Made by a program: the position numbers and the translations under genes. Under the pieces are notes generated by a model. That model did no database searches. It was not told the DNA's origin and saw only the letters and a program-made list of their open reading frames with translations. This document shows, piece after piece, positions 9,046 to 18,012 of a stretch of DNA of 64,000 bases (position 1 is its first letter; each line of letters begins with the position of its first letter). Source of the DNA: Nesterenkonia alkaliphila (lineage in GTDB: Bacteria; Actinomycetota; Actinomycetes; Actinomycetales; Micrococcaceae); the NCBI RefSeq assembly GCF_009758175.1, contig NZ_WRPM01000011.1:23862-87861 (forward strand), written 5' to 3'.

Positions 9046-9107
9046 CTGCGGGCCGAAGACACTCCGGAGCCGACAGAGACGTCCTGCGCCTATACGACGA
9101 CTTGCAG

Positions 9108-9971
9108 TCAGACTCCGGGATACGCGGCAGCAAAGGCACGCGGGCTGACTCCGTACCGTTTCTTGAAGGCACGAGAGGCGACCGTCGGATTCGACCAGCC
9201 TGCCGCGCTCGCGGCCTCGCTGACGCCGATCGTCGTCGTACTCAAGAGTTCTGCCATCCGGTCTACCCGGATCTGACGTAAGTAAGCTGCGGGCGAGACC
9301 CCAAGATCCGCCCGAAAAGCACGGTTGAGCTGTGCCGTGGAAACGAGAACGGTCCGAGCGAGATCACCAACCGTCCAGCCGTGATCTGGGTGCGACTGCA
9401 GCAATTGCATCGCAGCAGCGGTCTCACGACGTGGGAACCGGCCGCCGAGATTGCCAGTGAAGGTGTTGCTGCCGCTGGCCTTCCCGACAGCGTCGAACAC
9501 TTTGGAGACTGTCGCCAGTAGTGCGAACTCGCTCTCGCTCGTGCAGGCCAGTTGTGTGGCGCGCAGCAGCAGCGGGGTCAGCGCCTGCATGGTGTGCGAA
9601 GGTATCTTGATGTGGCCCAGCGTCAAGGGGTCTTGCAAGCTGCGATGCAGATGGTGCACGAGCGGATGGTGGCGCGACAACCATCGTAGTTGATCTGCGA
9701 CATAGGTCCGGTGCAGGTGGAAGACTGCGGTCCGAACCAAGCCATGGGGGCGGAGCCATGGTGCAGTGTCAGCCGGGATAGTCACGACGCTGCCGCAGCA
9801 GAGCCTCTCGCTTCGTGCCTCCGCGTCGAGGTACGCCCATCCGTTGAGGACGAAGACAACGCGCACCCTTTCGTCAGGCCCGGCCCCGGTGGCGGTGAAA
9901 TCGGTGCGTTCGCGCACGATCACCGGTGTCCGGACGTGATTGCTCGACTTCTGCAGCTGCAGCTTACTCAC
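9108..9971 (-). CDS. AraC-family transcriptional regulator
   Basis: 287 residues if started at the GTG at 9971. The frame is open to an ATG at 10145, but the extra residues have a non-coding look and neither start has a good ribosome site. The C-terminal 100 residues are a typical double helix-turn-helix: GWTVGDLARTVLVSTAQLNRAFRADLG, then GVSEAASAAGWSNPTVASRAFKKRYGVSPRAF. The N-terminal part resembles a cupin-type sensor (VVFVLNGWAYLDAEAR, CGSVVTIPADTAPWL). It lies downstream of the cyclitol operon on the same strand, separated by an epimerase remnant. A role in controlling the operon is possible but unproven. Confidence 0.85.
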   Translation of the reverse strand: MSKLQLQKSSNHVRTPVIVRERTDFTATGAGPDERVRVVFVLNGWAYLDAEARSERLCCGSVVTIPADTAPWLRPHGLVRTAVFHLHRTYVADQLRWLSRHHPLVHHLHRSLQDPLTLGHIKIPSHTMQALTPLLLRATQLACTSESEFALLATVSKVFDAVGKASGSNTFTGNLGGRFPRRETAAAMQLLQSHPDHGWTVGDLARTVLVSTAQLNRAFRADLGVSPAAYLRQIRVDRMAELLSTTTIGVSEAASAAGWSNPTVASRAFKKRYGVSPRAFAAAYPGV

Positions 9972-10154
9972 GAATGTCGACCGGATGGCATCAGCACCCT
10001 CATTCCATGGTAGGCCGAGCGGCTGACAGAGACGGCGACTTTGTTCCCCGTTCGTTGTCTCTTGGGGGTTGCCGACGAGGGCAGGACAATTCTCACGGTG
10101 GCAGTTCCCCCGTGTGCAGGCAGTCTCTGTGCCCGTCTGTCCCAACGGCGCCTG

Positions 10155-10409
10155 CTAGTGGATCCAGTCGCAGTCTGCGGAACCGGTGGTGTCCCGTCTC
10201 CGCACACCGCGCGTCAGGCGCAGCGTGACCGGGGCGTTAGAGCTTGGCTGCGGCACGGCCAGAAACTCGGCGATGGCATCGATCGAGGGGGCCGTCGCGT
10301 GGCCGTCCCCGTAGGGGTAGATTGCGTCGGCCACGCCAGAGTATGCCTTCGGATCATTGAGAAGATGTTCATCCTCGGTGACGATTCCACTGCCAAGCCC
10401 GGCCTTCAT
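10155..10409 (-). pseudogene. Remnant of a UDP-N-acetylglucosamine 2-epimerase gene (C-terminal scrap)
   Basis: The minus frame reads LGSGIVTEDEHLLNDP, then a helix, then YPYGDGHA and a final helix. This is the signature C-terminus of WecB-type UDP-GlcNAc 2-epimerases, whose usual motif is NPYGDG. Nothing of the upstream catalytic domains is present. The frame continues upstream only as unrelated sequence. It is a recombination scar at the edge of the cyclitol block. Confidence 0.6.
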
Positions 10410-10597
10410 CGGAGGGACATTAGAGGGGCGAGGCCGATGAGCATCGGGAGGACCAGGCCATTTCCGAATCCGGTCAGTCACAGCGAGGCGGCGATCAGAC
10501 TGACGGGAGGGGAAATGGGGGGCCGTGCCCTGAGATGGTATAAATGCACGCATTTCGCGGGAGGGATTGGGGGTGAGGCCAAAGTTCCTTCACAACT

Positions 10598-11689
10598 TCA
10601 AGACATGCCGATCACGAGGCGAATCACCAGTTCGCCGTCCACCACTCGACTTCCGGTTGACAGCATGCTATTGAGAGTTTCGACACCCTTCGAAAGCGGC
10701 TGATCATGGGTAATAAGGTGATCAGCTCTATCGCCGAAATCAGGTTCTTCAAGCAGAATCGCTGCTGCTTCCAGTCTCCTATTGGGCACACCACGGTTTC
10801 CAGTTACGGCCGTTGAACGCTCTGAACTGGAGAAGCTAACTCGCGCCGGAGGCCAAGGGCCGCCCGTGTTCGCGGCGCGCACGCCGTGTAGATCGACACC
10901 AGGGAGTTCCGGGCTGATAGTCCCGGAGGCGAGTCCGCCCACGAGATGTGCGGCGACGACACGTGCGCCGAGCGTCTGTGCCGCCTCGGTCAATCCCAGT
11001 GCTGTTCCGGCCCGATGCGTCGCTGACAGCACTGCGATGCGTTTCCCTAGGGCGGGTTCGAGTTCCCTGACTGTACGGCCGTTGGCGACGCGCGGCTCAT
11101 GGGTCTGCGTCCACTCGCGACCGAGTTCTGTCCGGTGCACCATGCCGATCGGCACTTGTTCTCCAAGCACGCGAGGTGCGGTGATCGCTGCAAGATTTCC
11201 TATGAGGCCATCTCCCACGACTAGAAGACTGTCGGGGTCTTCGAGGCGGAGACACTCCAGTGCGTACGTGACCACCGCTAAAGGCTCGATAAGGGTTCCG
11301 CGCGCTGCGGGAATTCGCGGCGAAACGTGGGAAACTAAGCCGCCAGACACGGCCGTCCTAGGTATGCGAACCCGCTGCTGAAGGAGACCGTTGATGTTGT
11401 GACCCAGCAGGAAGTCCGGATCAAACGGGTGAGTAGGATTGATGGTGACGCGGTCGCCCACCGCGAACCCGACTGCTCCCGCACCGACTTCAACGACCTT
11501 TGCAAGCCCTTCGTGACCGACGACCAGTGCCGGATCATCACGCAGGCCTCGGAGGATCTGGATGTCGGTGCCACAAATGCTGACTTTCTCCGGCGCGACA
11601 ATAAGTTCCCCAATACCAGCTGCGCCTTCATGCAAGTACTCGAGTGCGCATTGATTGCCACGCCGAACAATGGCCTTGTGCTTCATCAT
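10598..11689 (-). CDS. Zinc-type alcohol/cyclitol dehydrogenase, last gene of the cyclitol operon
   Basis: 363 residues from an ATG at 11689 with AGGAGAAAGG upstream. It is an MDR-fold dehydrogenase. The catalytic zinc region ICGTDIQILRG (Cys) and VVGHEGLAKV (His-Glu) are present, followed by a Rossmann nucleotide-binding motif VVGDGLIGNLAA, which is slightly degenerate. No four-cysteine structural zinc lobe is seen; the segment between DRVTINP and LLGHNINGL is short. It lies 19 bases after the kinase gene. By analogy with AcbL-type enzymes in acarbose-like pathways it may oxidise or reduce a C7-cyclitol hydroxyl; that substrate is inferred from context only. Confidence 0.8.
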   Translation of the reverse strand: MMKHKAIVRRGNQCALEYLHEGAAGIGELIVAPEKVSICGTDIQILRGLRDDPALVVGHEGLAKVVEVGAGAVGFAVGDRVTINPTHPFDPDFLLGHNINGLLQQRVRIPRTAVSGGLVSHVSPRIPAARGTLIEPLAVVTYALECLRLEDPDSLLVVGDGLIGNLAAITAPRVLGEQVPIGMVHRTELGREWTQTHEPRVANGRTVRELEPALGKRIAVLSATHRAGTALGLTEAAQTLGARVVAAHLVGGLASGTISPELPGVDLHGVRAANTGGPWPPARVSFSSSERSTAVTGNRGVPNRRLEAAAILLEEPDFGDRADHLITHDQPLSKGVETLNSMLSTGSRVVDGELVIRLVIGMS

Positions 11690-11708
11690 GGGCCTGAAGA
11701 CCTTTCTC

Positions 11709-12653
11709 CTACTTCACGTTTTCGAGGTATCCCTGCGCCATTAGAGCCGCGCCATTCTCAGGGCGGACTTGGTCCGGGGAAACTAAAAGCAGCCTTGGGC
11801 CCTCGTTGGGCTGTCTGTCCACATACGACTGAGCTGTGGAAAGCTGGCGATGGAGTTCATGCTTATAGCGAGTTCCAATTCCAGAGGGAACTCCACCACC
11901 GATTCCAATCAGATCAATATGAGGCTGAAGAGCCACTGCCGTACGAATGAGATTCGCGATCGGCTCAACGATGACTCTGAGTAGTCTTTCGTCCAGTTCG
12001 GTGGGCGCACCATCCTCTGAGTTTCTCGGCTGGTTGTAACCGTCGAGGCCGAGCTTTTCGGCCACGTGCGGTATGGCAGGGCCGGCAGATATTGCGGCGA
12101 TGTGTCCTAATCCTCCGCATTCACAGGTCAGTCCGCGGACTGCTTCAATTGCAGTTGAGGTAGCGGGCAGATGTCCGACTTCACCCTGGAGACCTTCCGC
12201 GTTAACGTGGATGCGCCGTGAGGGGAGCTGCGCGGTTCGGAGCGCGATGCCGCTGCTGATTGTTACGTACATTACCTGTCGGTCCGCTGACCGAGCGTAC
12301 ATCTTCGTAAAGTGTGCAAGGCCGGCTGTGACGTCGTTGGTGACTGTCCACCGCACATCGGGACGCTGTCGTTCGAGGAGGCGACGGAAGGGGATATCGT
12401 GGCGTCCTGTTCCCCAAAGGGGTCCAGAGCCGTAGGCGATATCGGTTTCCGGGTCGTAGGCTGCGCCGAGTGAAACATGTGCATCGGTATTCGTCGGCAC
12501 GCGTTCTGCTAGGAGGAGAACCAGTTCCCGGGCGAGCGCGCTGCTGGCGCGATGAGGATGACGCAGCTTGCTGGGCGTTGCAACCCGCTCGACGTTGGAA
12601 CCGTTCCGGAACCGGGTCCAGGTCCCTCCGATGTCAACAAGGAAGGCGTTCAT
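11709..12653 (-). CDS. ROK-family sugar/cyclitol kinase
   Basis: 314 residues from an ATG at 12653 that overlaps the stop of the upstream phosphatase gene by ATGA. ROK features: the N-terminal phosphate loop LVDIGGTWTRFR, the catalytic Asp in TVTNDVTAGLAHF, a GEVGHLP motif, and the zinc-type motif with CECGGLGHIAAI. The C-terminal IGIGGGVPSG matches the ATP-binding adenosine region. The C7-cyclitol kinase AcbM of the acarbose pathway is also a ROK-type enzyme acting on 2-epi-5-epi-valiolone. The same role, C7 phosphorylation of the cyclase product, is likely here but inferred. The zinc motif has fewer cysteines than classical glucokinases. Confidence 0.85.
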   Translation of the reverse strand: MNAFLVDIGGTWTRFRNGSNVERVATPSKLRHPHRASSALARELVLLLAERVPTNTDAHVSLGAAYDPETDIAYGSGPLWGTGRHDIPFRRLLERQRPDVRWTVTNDVTAGLAHFTKMYARSADRQVMYVTISSGIALRTAQLPSRRIHVNAEGLQGEVGHLPATSTAIEAVRGLTCECGGLGHIAAISAGPAIPHVAEKLGLDGYNQPRNSEDGAPTELDERLLRVIVEPIANLIRTAVALQPHIDLIGIGGGVPSGIGTRYKHELHRQLSTAQSYVDRQPNEGPRLLLVSPDQVRPENGAALMAQGYLENVK

Positions 12654-13303
12654 GGGATCTCGATTCGAATGCGGTCGCCCGCTACTTCGATGGTTACGTC
12701 TTCGTAGTCCCCAATGGAGCAAACGACCGTCCCTTCATAGACGGTCATGTGTCTAGCGATTGCGACCGTCTTGATTCCCGCTTCCGTCAGTGCTTGGAAT
12801 CCTGCGGTCGAATCTTCGAAGCCCAGGCAGTGTCGAGGGTCGAATTCGAGGCCGCCCGCGGCCGCAAGGAAGCCTTCCGGCGATGGTTTCCCGTCGACTA
12901 CGTCCTCGGCGCAGATCGTGACTGCGGGGGTAGGCAGCCCTGCGCCGCGGAGCCGGGCTTCCATCACCATTCTTGGAGCCGCTGTCACGACTGCCCACCG
13001 ATTCTTGGGAAGCATATGCGTGAGGGCTTCTGCTCCCGGCACCGGCATGATCGTCTCGGATGCAGCGATCTCGCTTTGGCGGATGATGTCGAGCTCGTTG
13101 GCGGCCTGGGCATCGGTCATCCTCGGCATGACGGCAGCTAGGATGTCGCGGCCTCGCCGCCCGGGTAACAGCGTGCGGACCTTATCGAAGTCGAGGCCGT
13201 GCCGTTTTGCGAACCCGCACCACGCTGCTTCGATAGACGGTGTTGAAAGAACAAGTGTGTCGTCGAGGTCAAACAGTAGCGCAGAGCATTCCAAATGGGT
13301 CAT
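12650..13303 (-). CDS. HAD-superfamily phosphatase (subfamily IA)
   Basis: 217 residues from an ATG at 13303. HAD motifs in order: motif I LLFDLDDTLV (nucleophile and acid Asp), a helical cap domain (about 18-85), motif II VVTAAP, motif III Lys in EDVVDGKPSPEGF, and motif IV LGFEDSTAGF. The short C-terminal extension is beta-rich. Sugar-phosphate phosphatases of this type remove phosphate from hexose-like phosphates. In this operon it would remove the phosphate added by the ROK kinase, or act on a 1-phosphate intermediate as HAD enzymes do in acarbose-type pathways. It overlaps the kinase gene and follows the VOC gene by 5 bases. Confidence 0.87.
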   Translation of the reverse strand: MTHLECSALLFDLDDTLVLSTPSIEAAWCGFAKRHGLDFDKVRTLLPGRRGRDILAAVMPRMTDAQAANELDIIRQSEIAASETIMPVPGAEALTHMLPKNRWAVVTAAPRMVMEARLRGAGLPTPAVTICAEDVVDGKPSPEGFLAAAGGLEFDPRHCLGFEDSTAGFQALTEAGIKTVAIARHMTVYEGTVVCSIGDYEDVTIEVAGDRIRIEIP

Positions 13304-13308
13304 CGGAG

Positions 13309-14079
13309 CTATATCGCCTTCACGTCTGCAACGTCTGTCGCCCACGGTGTGCCGGAGAGCACGAGTGAGTGTCCACCGACCTCATCGATGCCTCGAGGGG
13401 GCTCTTGTTCGCCCACACCGTGTTCGAAGAGCTCGATGTTGAGACCGCCAGCGGCGACCATGGCCATGGTCGACGTGCAGGCCACTTCGATGCCGAACTG
13501 GCGACGGGTGAACGCTTCGTCCACTGTCAGTGCGGTGCCGAGCACGTACTGGGCACCGGCCTTCTCCGTCAGGTTGGCGATGGTGGAGTCGAGATTCGCG
13601 ACGCTGTATCCGGCATGGTCGAGACCGCGGACGCCGGGCAGCGCCCCGACCCGCTGTCGCGGGTGCTCGTGATAAAGACGCACGTCGCTGTCTCGCGTGT
13701 AGGCGGGTGGGTCCGGCCACTCCTGTAGCTCGAAGAGGCTTCCCCAGGGCGACCGGAAGTAGATCCACTTATTGCCCTGGATCGGACCGTCGGGTGTCTC
13801 GATGATGTCGCCGAGCACCTCGGTGCCGGGGAGCTCATTGAGCCGGTCCACGACCTCGGTGATCGCGTCGACACGGAAGCATAGGTGGAGCGTTCCCAGA
13901 TCGGTGATCGACGGCGGTGTTCTGTGTGCTGCTAGGCAGGCCGTGAGCCTGACTTCCACGCCCGGATCGAACACAAAGACGGGTCCACTACCTGTTGGTT
14001 CTCCGACGATGGAGGCCAACCACCTAGCGGCGGCGTCGACATCAGGAACGGCCAGCGTGATCTGCTGCGATTGGCTCAT
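13309..14079 (-). CDS. VOC-superfamily protein, probable 2-epi-5-epi-valiolone (phosphate) epimerase
   Basis: 256 residues with two glyoxalase/VOC repeats. The first begins ITLAVPDVDAAARWLASIVG and runs to about residue 115; the second begins GLDHAGYSVANLDSTIANL and runs to about 240. Candidate metal ligands are a His in LHLCF, a Glu in LFELQEW, the His in LDHAGY and a Glu in NIELFEHG. Known VOC enzymes CetB (cetoniacytone) and AcbO (acarbose) epimerise 2-epi-5-epi-valiolone or its 7-phosphate. A two-domain VOC protein in the same operon as a valiolone-type cyclase strongly suggests the same step here. The start overlaps the upstream oxidoreductase stop by ATGA. Confidence 0.82.
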   Translation of the reverse strand: MSQSQQITLAVPDVDAAARWLASIVGEPTGSGPVFVFDPGVEVRLTACLAAHRTPPSITDLGTLHLCFRVDAITEVVDRLNELPGTEVLGDIIETPDGPIQGNKWIYFRSPWGSLFELQEWPDPPAYTRDSDVRLYHEHPRQRVGALPGVRGLDHAGYSVANLDSTIANLTEKAGAQYVLGTALTVDEAFTRRQFGIEVACTSTMAMVAAGGLNIELFEHGVGEQEPPRGIDEVGGHSLVLSGTPWATDVADVKAI

Positions 14080-14975
14080 GGGATCAGCAGCACCTTTCCG
14101 CGGAGCCCGCCACGCTCGAAATCGCTATGAGCGGCGGCAGCTTGCGAGAGTGGATAAGTCCGGCCCACGGGCACAGAAAGTGTCCCCTGCGCCAGCTGAT
14201 CAGCGATTTCGGCGAGCTGTCGACCGTTTTCCTGGACGTAACTCTTCGTCGGGGCGATTCCGCGCTCGGGCTGGGGCTGGGTGTTGTCGGCAATGGAGAT
14301 GAACTGACCGTCATCGCGCACGCTCGCGATGGCATCTGCGATTCCGGCGGTGTCGACTACCGCGTCGAATGTAGCGTCAGGGAGGCTGTCCGTGGAGTCG
14401 TAGACAGCCTCGGTGCCGAGGGCCGTGAGATCAGCGGTGTCGCTGAGACGCGCCAGTCCGGCCACCTGGTGTCCAGCCTGCAGTAGCCATTGCACAGCGA
14501 CTCGTCCGACCGCTCCGGCCGCCCCCGTGACGAGAACGCGTGCCTTATCAGGCAGATCGAGCTTGCTCAGCATCTGCGCGGCCGTGAGCACGGTCAGGGG
14601 CGCAGCGGCGGCCTGCTGCATGCTGACCCCGGCGGGGACGGGCGCAAACAGCTCCTGGGGTGCGCTCACGTACTCGGCGTATGTTCCCTGGCCCCGCGCC
14701 GGTTGCGCGACCATACCCATGACCTGGTCTCCTTCACGGAACCGTGACACGTCGGTACCGACAGCATCGACAGTTCCGGCCACATCCCAGCCGAGAATGA
14801 CAGGAAAGTCCAGGTCCATGTTCAGGAACCCGGATCGGGTCTTCACGTCGACGGGGTTGACGGCCGCCGCCGCAACCTTCACTCGGATGTCTCCGGGGCC
14901 GACGTCCCGTGTCGGGATGTCGGTGATCTGGATCTCCGAGGCGGATCCTGTGCGGTGGATTGTTGCTGCTTTCAT
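14076..14975 (-). CDS. NADPH-dependent quinone oxidoreductase-like MDR enzyme
   Basis: 299 residues from an ATG at 14975 overlapping the upstream stop. It is a zinc-independent MDR (QOR type): an N-terminal GroES-like domain (MKAATIHRTG; AAAVNPVDVKTRSG; ILGWDVAGTVDAVG), then a Rossmann motif VLVTGAAGAVGRVAVQWL. The zinc-ligand Cys is absent, as is normal for this subfamily. Such enzymes reduce activated double bonds or quinones, so it could reduce an enone in a valienone-type intermediate. The substrate is inferred. Confidence 0.87.
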   Translation of the reverse strand: MKAATIHRTGSASEIQITDIPTRDVGPGDIRVKVAAAAVNPVDVKTRSGFLNMDLDFPVILGWDVAGTVDAVGTDVSRFREGDQVMGMVAQPARGQGTYAEYVSAPQELFAPVPAGVSMQQAAAAPLTVLTAAQMLSKLDLPDKARVLVTGAAGAVGRVAVQWLLQAGHQVAGLARLSDTADLTALGTEAVYDSTDSLPDATFDAVVDTAGIADAIASVRDDGQFISIADNTQPQPERGIAPTKSYVQENGRQLAEIADQLAQGTLSVPVGRTYPLSQAAAAHSDFERGGLRGKVLLIP

Positions 14976-15787
14976 GAGAGTGACCTTTCGAGGAAGTGAC
15001 CGGTGTGGGGTGCGGCCTTAGCGTTTTCTTCCGCGGCGGTGAGCATGAGGCCCCCATCGACGTAGAGCGTCGCTCCGGTCATGTAAGACGCCTCGGGGCT
15101 GAGGAGCCACGCGACTGTGTTGGCGATCTCGGCCGGTTGGCCAGCTCGCCTCATCGGGATTGCCGGGCGTTCGACGATTTCATTGTCAGCGCCGTGCGGG
15201 ATTCCGTTCATCGGGGTCGCTGTTTCTCCGGGCGCCACCAGATTCAGGCGGATGCCATGCTCGGCGAACTCGAGAGCCAGGGCACGCGACGCTACTGCCA
15301 GCCCGCCCTTGGAAGCGCAGTACAGTGCACCTCCCGTTATAGGGATCTGGTCGTGCACTGATGTGACGGTGACGATGGAGCCGCCGACGTTGTTGGCCAC
15401 GAAATAGCGTGCTGCTGCCGAGGACAGTAGAAGGGGCGAGGAGAGGTTGACGGCTATGACCTCTTCCAGGCGGACGTGGTCGAGCGCCAGCGCTGGCGAG
15501 CGGTCATTAATCCCTGCATTGTTGACGAGGTGGTGAATAGGTCCGTGTATTGTCGTGAGCTCGTCAAATCGACCCGGAATGCTCTGCGGGTCGGTCAGAT
15601 CGATGTGTATCGGAACTGCCTGATCCACGTCGCTGGTATTCAGGGTGTCGCAGAGCTGCTCCGCCCGCGCGCGTCCAGAATGGTAGCCAACCAGCACTCG
15701 GGCGCCGTCGTGAACGAGTCGTCGGGCGATGGCACTTCCGATCCCGCTGCTCGCTCCTGTGACGAGTGCCGTACGCTGCTCATCCAA
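14972..15787 (-). CDS. Short-chain dehydrogenase/reductase
   Basis: 271 residues. Classical SDR: cofactor motif TGASSGIG near residue 10, NNAG near 88, a catalytic Ser in VTVTSVHDQ, and the YxxxK motif (YCASKGG). The C-terminal motif is YMTGATLYVDGG. An Asp or basic residue after the second strand is not obvious, so the preference for NAD or NADP is unclear. The gene overlaps both neighbours. AcbN, an SDR, reduces a cyclitol ketone in the acarbose pathway; a comparable ketone reduction is the natural guess here. Confidence 0.9.
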   Translation of the reverse strand: MDEQRTALVTGASSGIGSAIARRLVHDGARVLVGYHSGRARAEQLCDTLNTSDVDQAVPIHIDLTDPQSIPGRFDELTTIHGPIHHLVNNAGINDRSPALALDHVRLEEVIAVNLSSPLLLSSAAARYFVANNVGGSIVTVTSVHDQIPITGGALYCASKGGLAVASRALALEFAEHGIRLNLVAPGETATPMNGIPHGADNEIVERPAIPMRRAGQPAEIANTVAWLLSPEASYMTGATLYVDGGLMLTAAEENAKAAPHTGHFLERSLS

Positions 15788-16793
15788 TCTTCAGCACCAC
15801 CTTCGGGCGTTCGCGAGGCTGCTCGAGCCGATCGAATGCCGCGCTGACCTCGGTGAGCGGATAGACGCGGTCAACGAGCTGGTCGATCTGCTGTGGATGC
15901 TCTCGGATGAACTCGGCTGCCGCGGGATAGTGGTCGACGCCGTGCCGGATGCCAAGAATGCTCTGACCGTTGAGCGCGAGTTCGGAGACGTTGAGCCGCG
16001 TGCCTGCGGACGGGACACCGATGAACACGGCACGGCCGCCGACCTTGAGGTATTTCAGTGCCTCTTCTGTTGCGCTCTGGGCTCCTGAGCATTCCCACAC
16101 CGCGTCGTAAAGGCCGTCGTCGGTGCTGGGTAGGTTGGCAACGGTCTTGATGCCGAGACGCGCGAGGTGGGGTGGTGATGCAGGATCGAGGACGGCAACC
16201 TCGACGGGGTAGCTCGCGAGCACGAGCGCAGCGAGGCTGCCCATGGTTCCTCCACCGATGATCAGGATGCGGCTGCCCGGTGAGGGGCACAGTTTCACGG
16301 CTCCTTCGAGGACAGTGACCAGTGGTTCGACGAGGACGTGGCCAGGGCGGGGTTCTGCGGTCTCCGTGTCGTCGAGGACCGTGAGTGCGGGTGCCGGCAT
16401 CGTGAGGAGTTCTGCCGCGGCGCCGGCGTGACCGTACAAACCGACCTCTCTGACACGAAGGCAGAGATTCTTGTGGCCGGATCGGCATGCGGTACAGGTG
16501 TGGCAGGACAGCATGGTGCTACCGGTGACGACCGTGCCGCGCGTGAGGTGTTCTGCGTTCGAACCGGTCGGGGGCTCTTCGATGGTGCCGACCCACTCGT
16601 GACCGAAGTGGTGCGGGTAAGCGGCCTGCCCGGTGCGGAGGTACTTCGACGTCCCGTGGTAGAGCTCGAGATCGGAGCCACAGAGACCCACGTAGGCAAT
16701 CCGTATCAGCGCTTCATCTGCGCTCGCCGACACAGCATCTGGAATCTCGCGCGGTACTGCAGCTCGCATGCCCGTGAGGAGCGCCGCCTTCAT
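15780..16793 (-). CDS. Zinc-dependent medium-chain alcohol dehydrogenase
   Basis: 337 residues from an ATG at 16793 overlapping the MFS stop. Full zinc ADH set: catalytic site YVGLCGSDLELY and HHFGHEWVG, and a structural zinc lobe with four cysteines (SCHTCTACRSGHKNLC). The Rossmann motif is LIIGGGTMGSLAA. It resembles sorbitol and threonine dehydrogenase-type enzymes. It is the second zinc ADH of the operon and keeps the structural-zinc cysteines that the 10598-11689 enzyme lacks. It presumably oxidises a secondary hydroxyl on the carbocycle. Confidence 0.9.
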   Translation of the reverse strand: MKAALLTGMRAAVPREIPDAVSASADEALIRIAYVGLCGSDLELYHGTSKYLRTGQAAYPHHFGHEWVGTIEEPPTGSNAEHLTRGTVVTGSTMLSCHTCTACRSGHKNLCLRVREVGLYGHAGAAAELLTMPAPALTVLDDTETAEPRPGHVLVEPLVTVLEGAVKLCPSPGSRILIIGGGTMGSLAALVLASYPVEVAVLDPASPPHLARLGIKTVANLPSTDDGLYDAVWECSGAQSATEEALKYLKVGGRAVFIGVPSAGTRLNVSELALNGQSILGIRHGVDHYPAAAEFIREHPQQIDQLVDRVYPLTEVSAAFDRLEQPRERPKVVLKIG

Positions 16794-18004
16794 TCTGCGC
16801 TCCCGTCACTCAGACGAGAGGTGCCCGCACGATTGGTGATCCATAGAAGCGCCGCAGCTGCGAGTGCGAGGACGGCGCCGAGGGCCGGGAGCACACCGAT
16901 CCCGAATCCGAATGACAGAGCGGTGGAGCCAATCCAGGCTCCCGCGGCGTTCGCGAGCTGGAACCCGGCGATGTTCACCGTGGTGGCAAGGTTCGGGGCA
17001 TTGCTTGCCGCACCGATCAGCTTCGACGTCAGCGGTGGAATGATGGAGAACCCGGCTGCCCCGACCACGAACATCCACGGTGCGGCGAACCAGGCATGGT
17101 TGCCGAAGAGGAAGAGGAGGAGCAGGGAAAGCGCGAGCGAACCCAACGCGATGTACAGCGTCGCACTCATGTTTCGGTCTGAGAAGTAGCCGCCGAGCAT
17201 GTTGCCAACGATGGAACCCACGCCGAACACGAAGAGGAGAACGGTGATGGCATTGGGGCTGAATCCAGCATGCTGCCCGAGGTACGGTGCGATGAAGGTG
17301 AAGAGCACGAAGAGCCCGGACTGGCTCAACATGGTCAGGCCGAGAGCCTTGAGGACCTCGCCCTGCCCGAAGACTCGCACTTCGGCCGAGATGCTGCCGG
17401 AGGTACGCTCTGGTGCTCGCCGCGTCGTCAGCACCAGGGCGACAGTGACGAGCGTCTGAATGCCAGCGATTATGAGGAACGACGACCGCCATCCGTACTG
17501 GTTGCCAATCAGTGTCCCCAGAGGAACGCCCAGCACCGTCGCGAGATTGAGTCCGAGCGTGATGCGGGAGATGACACGCCCCTGGAACTCCGGCTCCACA
17601 AGCGTGGTCGCGAGAACGAGACAGAGTGCGAAGAACGTCGCGTGGGGCAGCGCGGTCATCACCCGAGCGATGACCAACACCGGGAAGTTCGGGGCAACGG
17701 CTGTCAAGATGTTGCCGGCGATGAACAACGCCATGAGCACGAGGACCAGGGGGATGCGTCGGACGCGGGAGGTGATGATCGTCAGAAGCGGGCCGCCTAT
17801 GACCACAGTGAGGGCGTAGACGGTCACGAGGAGTCCGGCGGTCGCTTCCGTGACGGCGACATCGCTGGAGATCTGAGGAAGGACGCCGGCCACGAGGTAC
17901 TCGACGGTTCCGACTCCGAAGACGCCCAGGAGCATCCAGGTAATGGCGAGGTTGATATTGACCGGGGCCTTACTCGTCGTGGACTCGGTAGGTCGTGAGT
18001 TCAT
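16790..18004 (-). CDS. MFS exporter, DHA1-like drug/sugar efflux family
   Basis: 404 residues with about twelve hydrophobic segments. TM1 (LAITWMLLGVFGVGTVEYL) contains the GTVEYLVAGVLP pattern of DHA1 sugar/drug efflux proteins such as AraJ and Cmx-type transporters. The loop between TM2 and TM3 has the GGPLLTIITSRVRR variant of motif A. It lies inside the cyclitol operon, between the KAS III-like gene (8 bases) and the ADH (overlap). It is the obvious candidate for exporting the product and giving self-protection. The substrate is inferred. Confidence 0.9.
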   Translation of the reverse strand: MNSRPTESTTSKAPVNINLAITWMLLGVFGVGTVEYLVAGVLPQISSDVAVTEATAGLLVTVYALTVVIGGPLLTIITSRVRRIPLVLVLMALFIAGNILTAVAPNFPVLVIARVMTALPHATFFALCLVLATTLVEPEFQGRVISRITLGLNLATVLGVPLGTLIGNQYGWRSSFLIIAGIQTLVTVALVLTTRRAPERTSGSISAEVRVFGQGEVLKALGLTMLSQSGLFVLFTFIAPYLGQHAGFSPNAITVLLFVFGVGSIVGNMLGGYFSDRNMSATLYIALGSLALSLLLLFLFGNHAWFAAPWMFVVGAAGFSIIPPLTSKLIGAASNAPNLATTVNIAGFQLANAAGAWIGSTALSFGFGIGVLPALGAVLALAAAALLWITNRAGTSRLSDGSAE

Positions 18005-18012
18005 GTGTTCTC

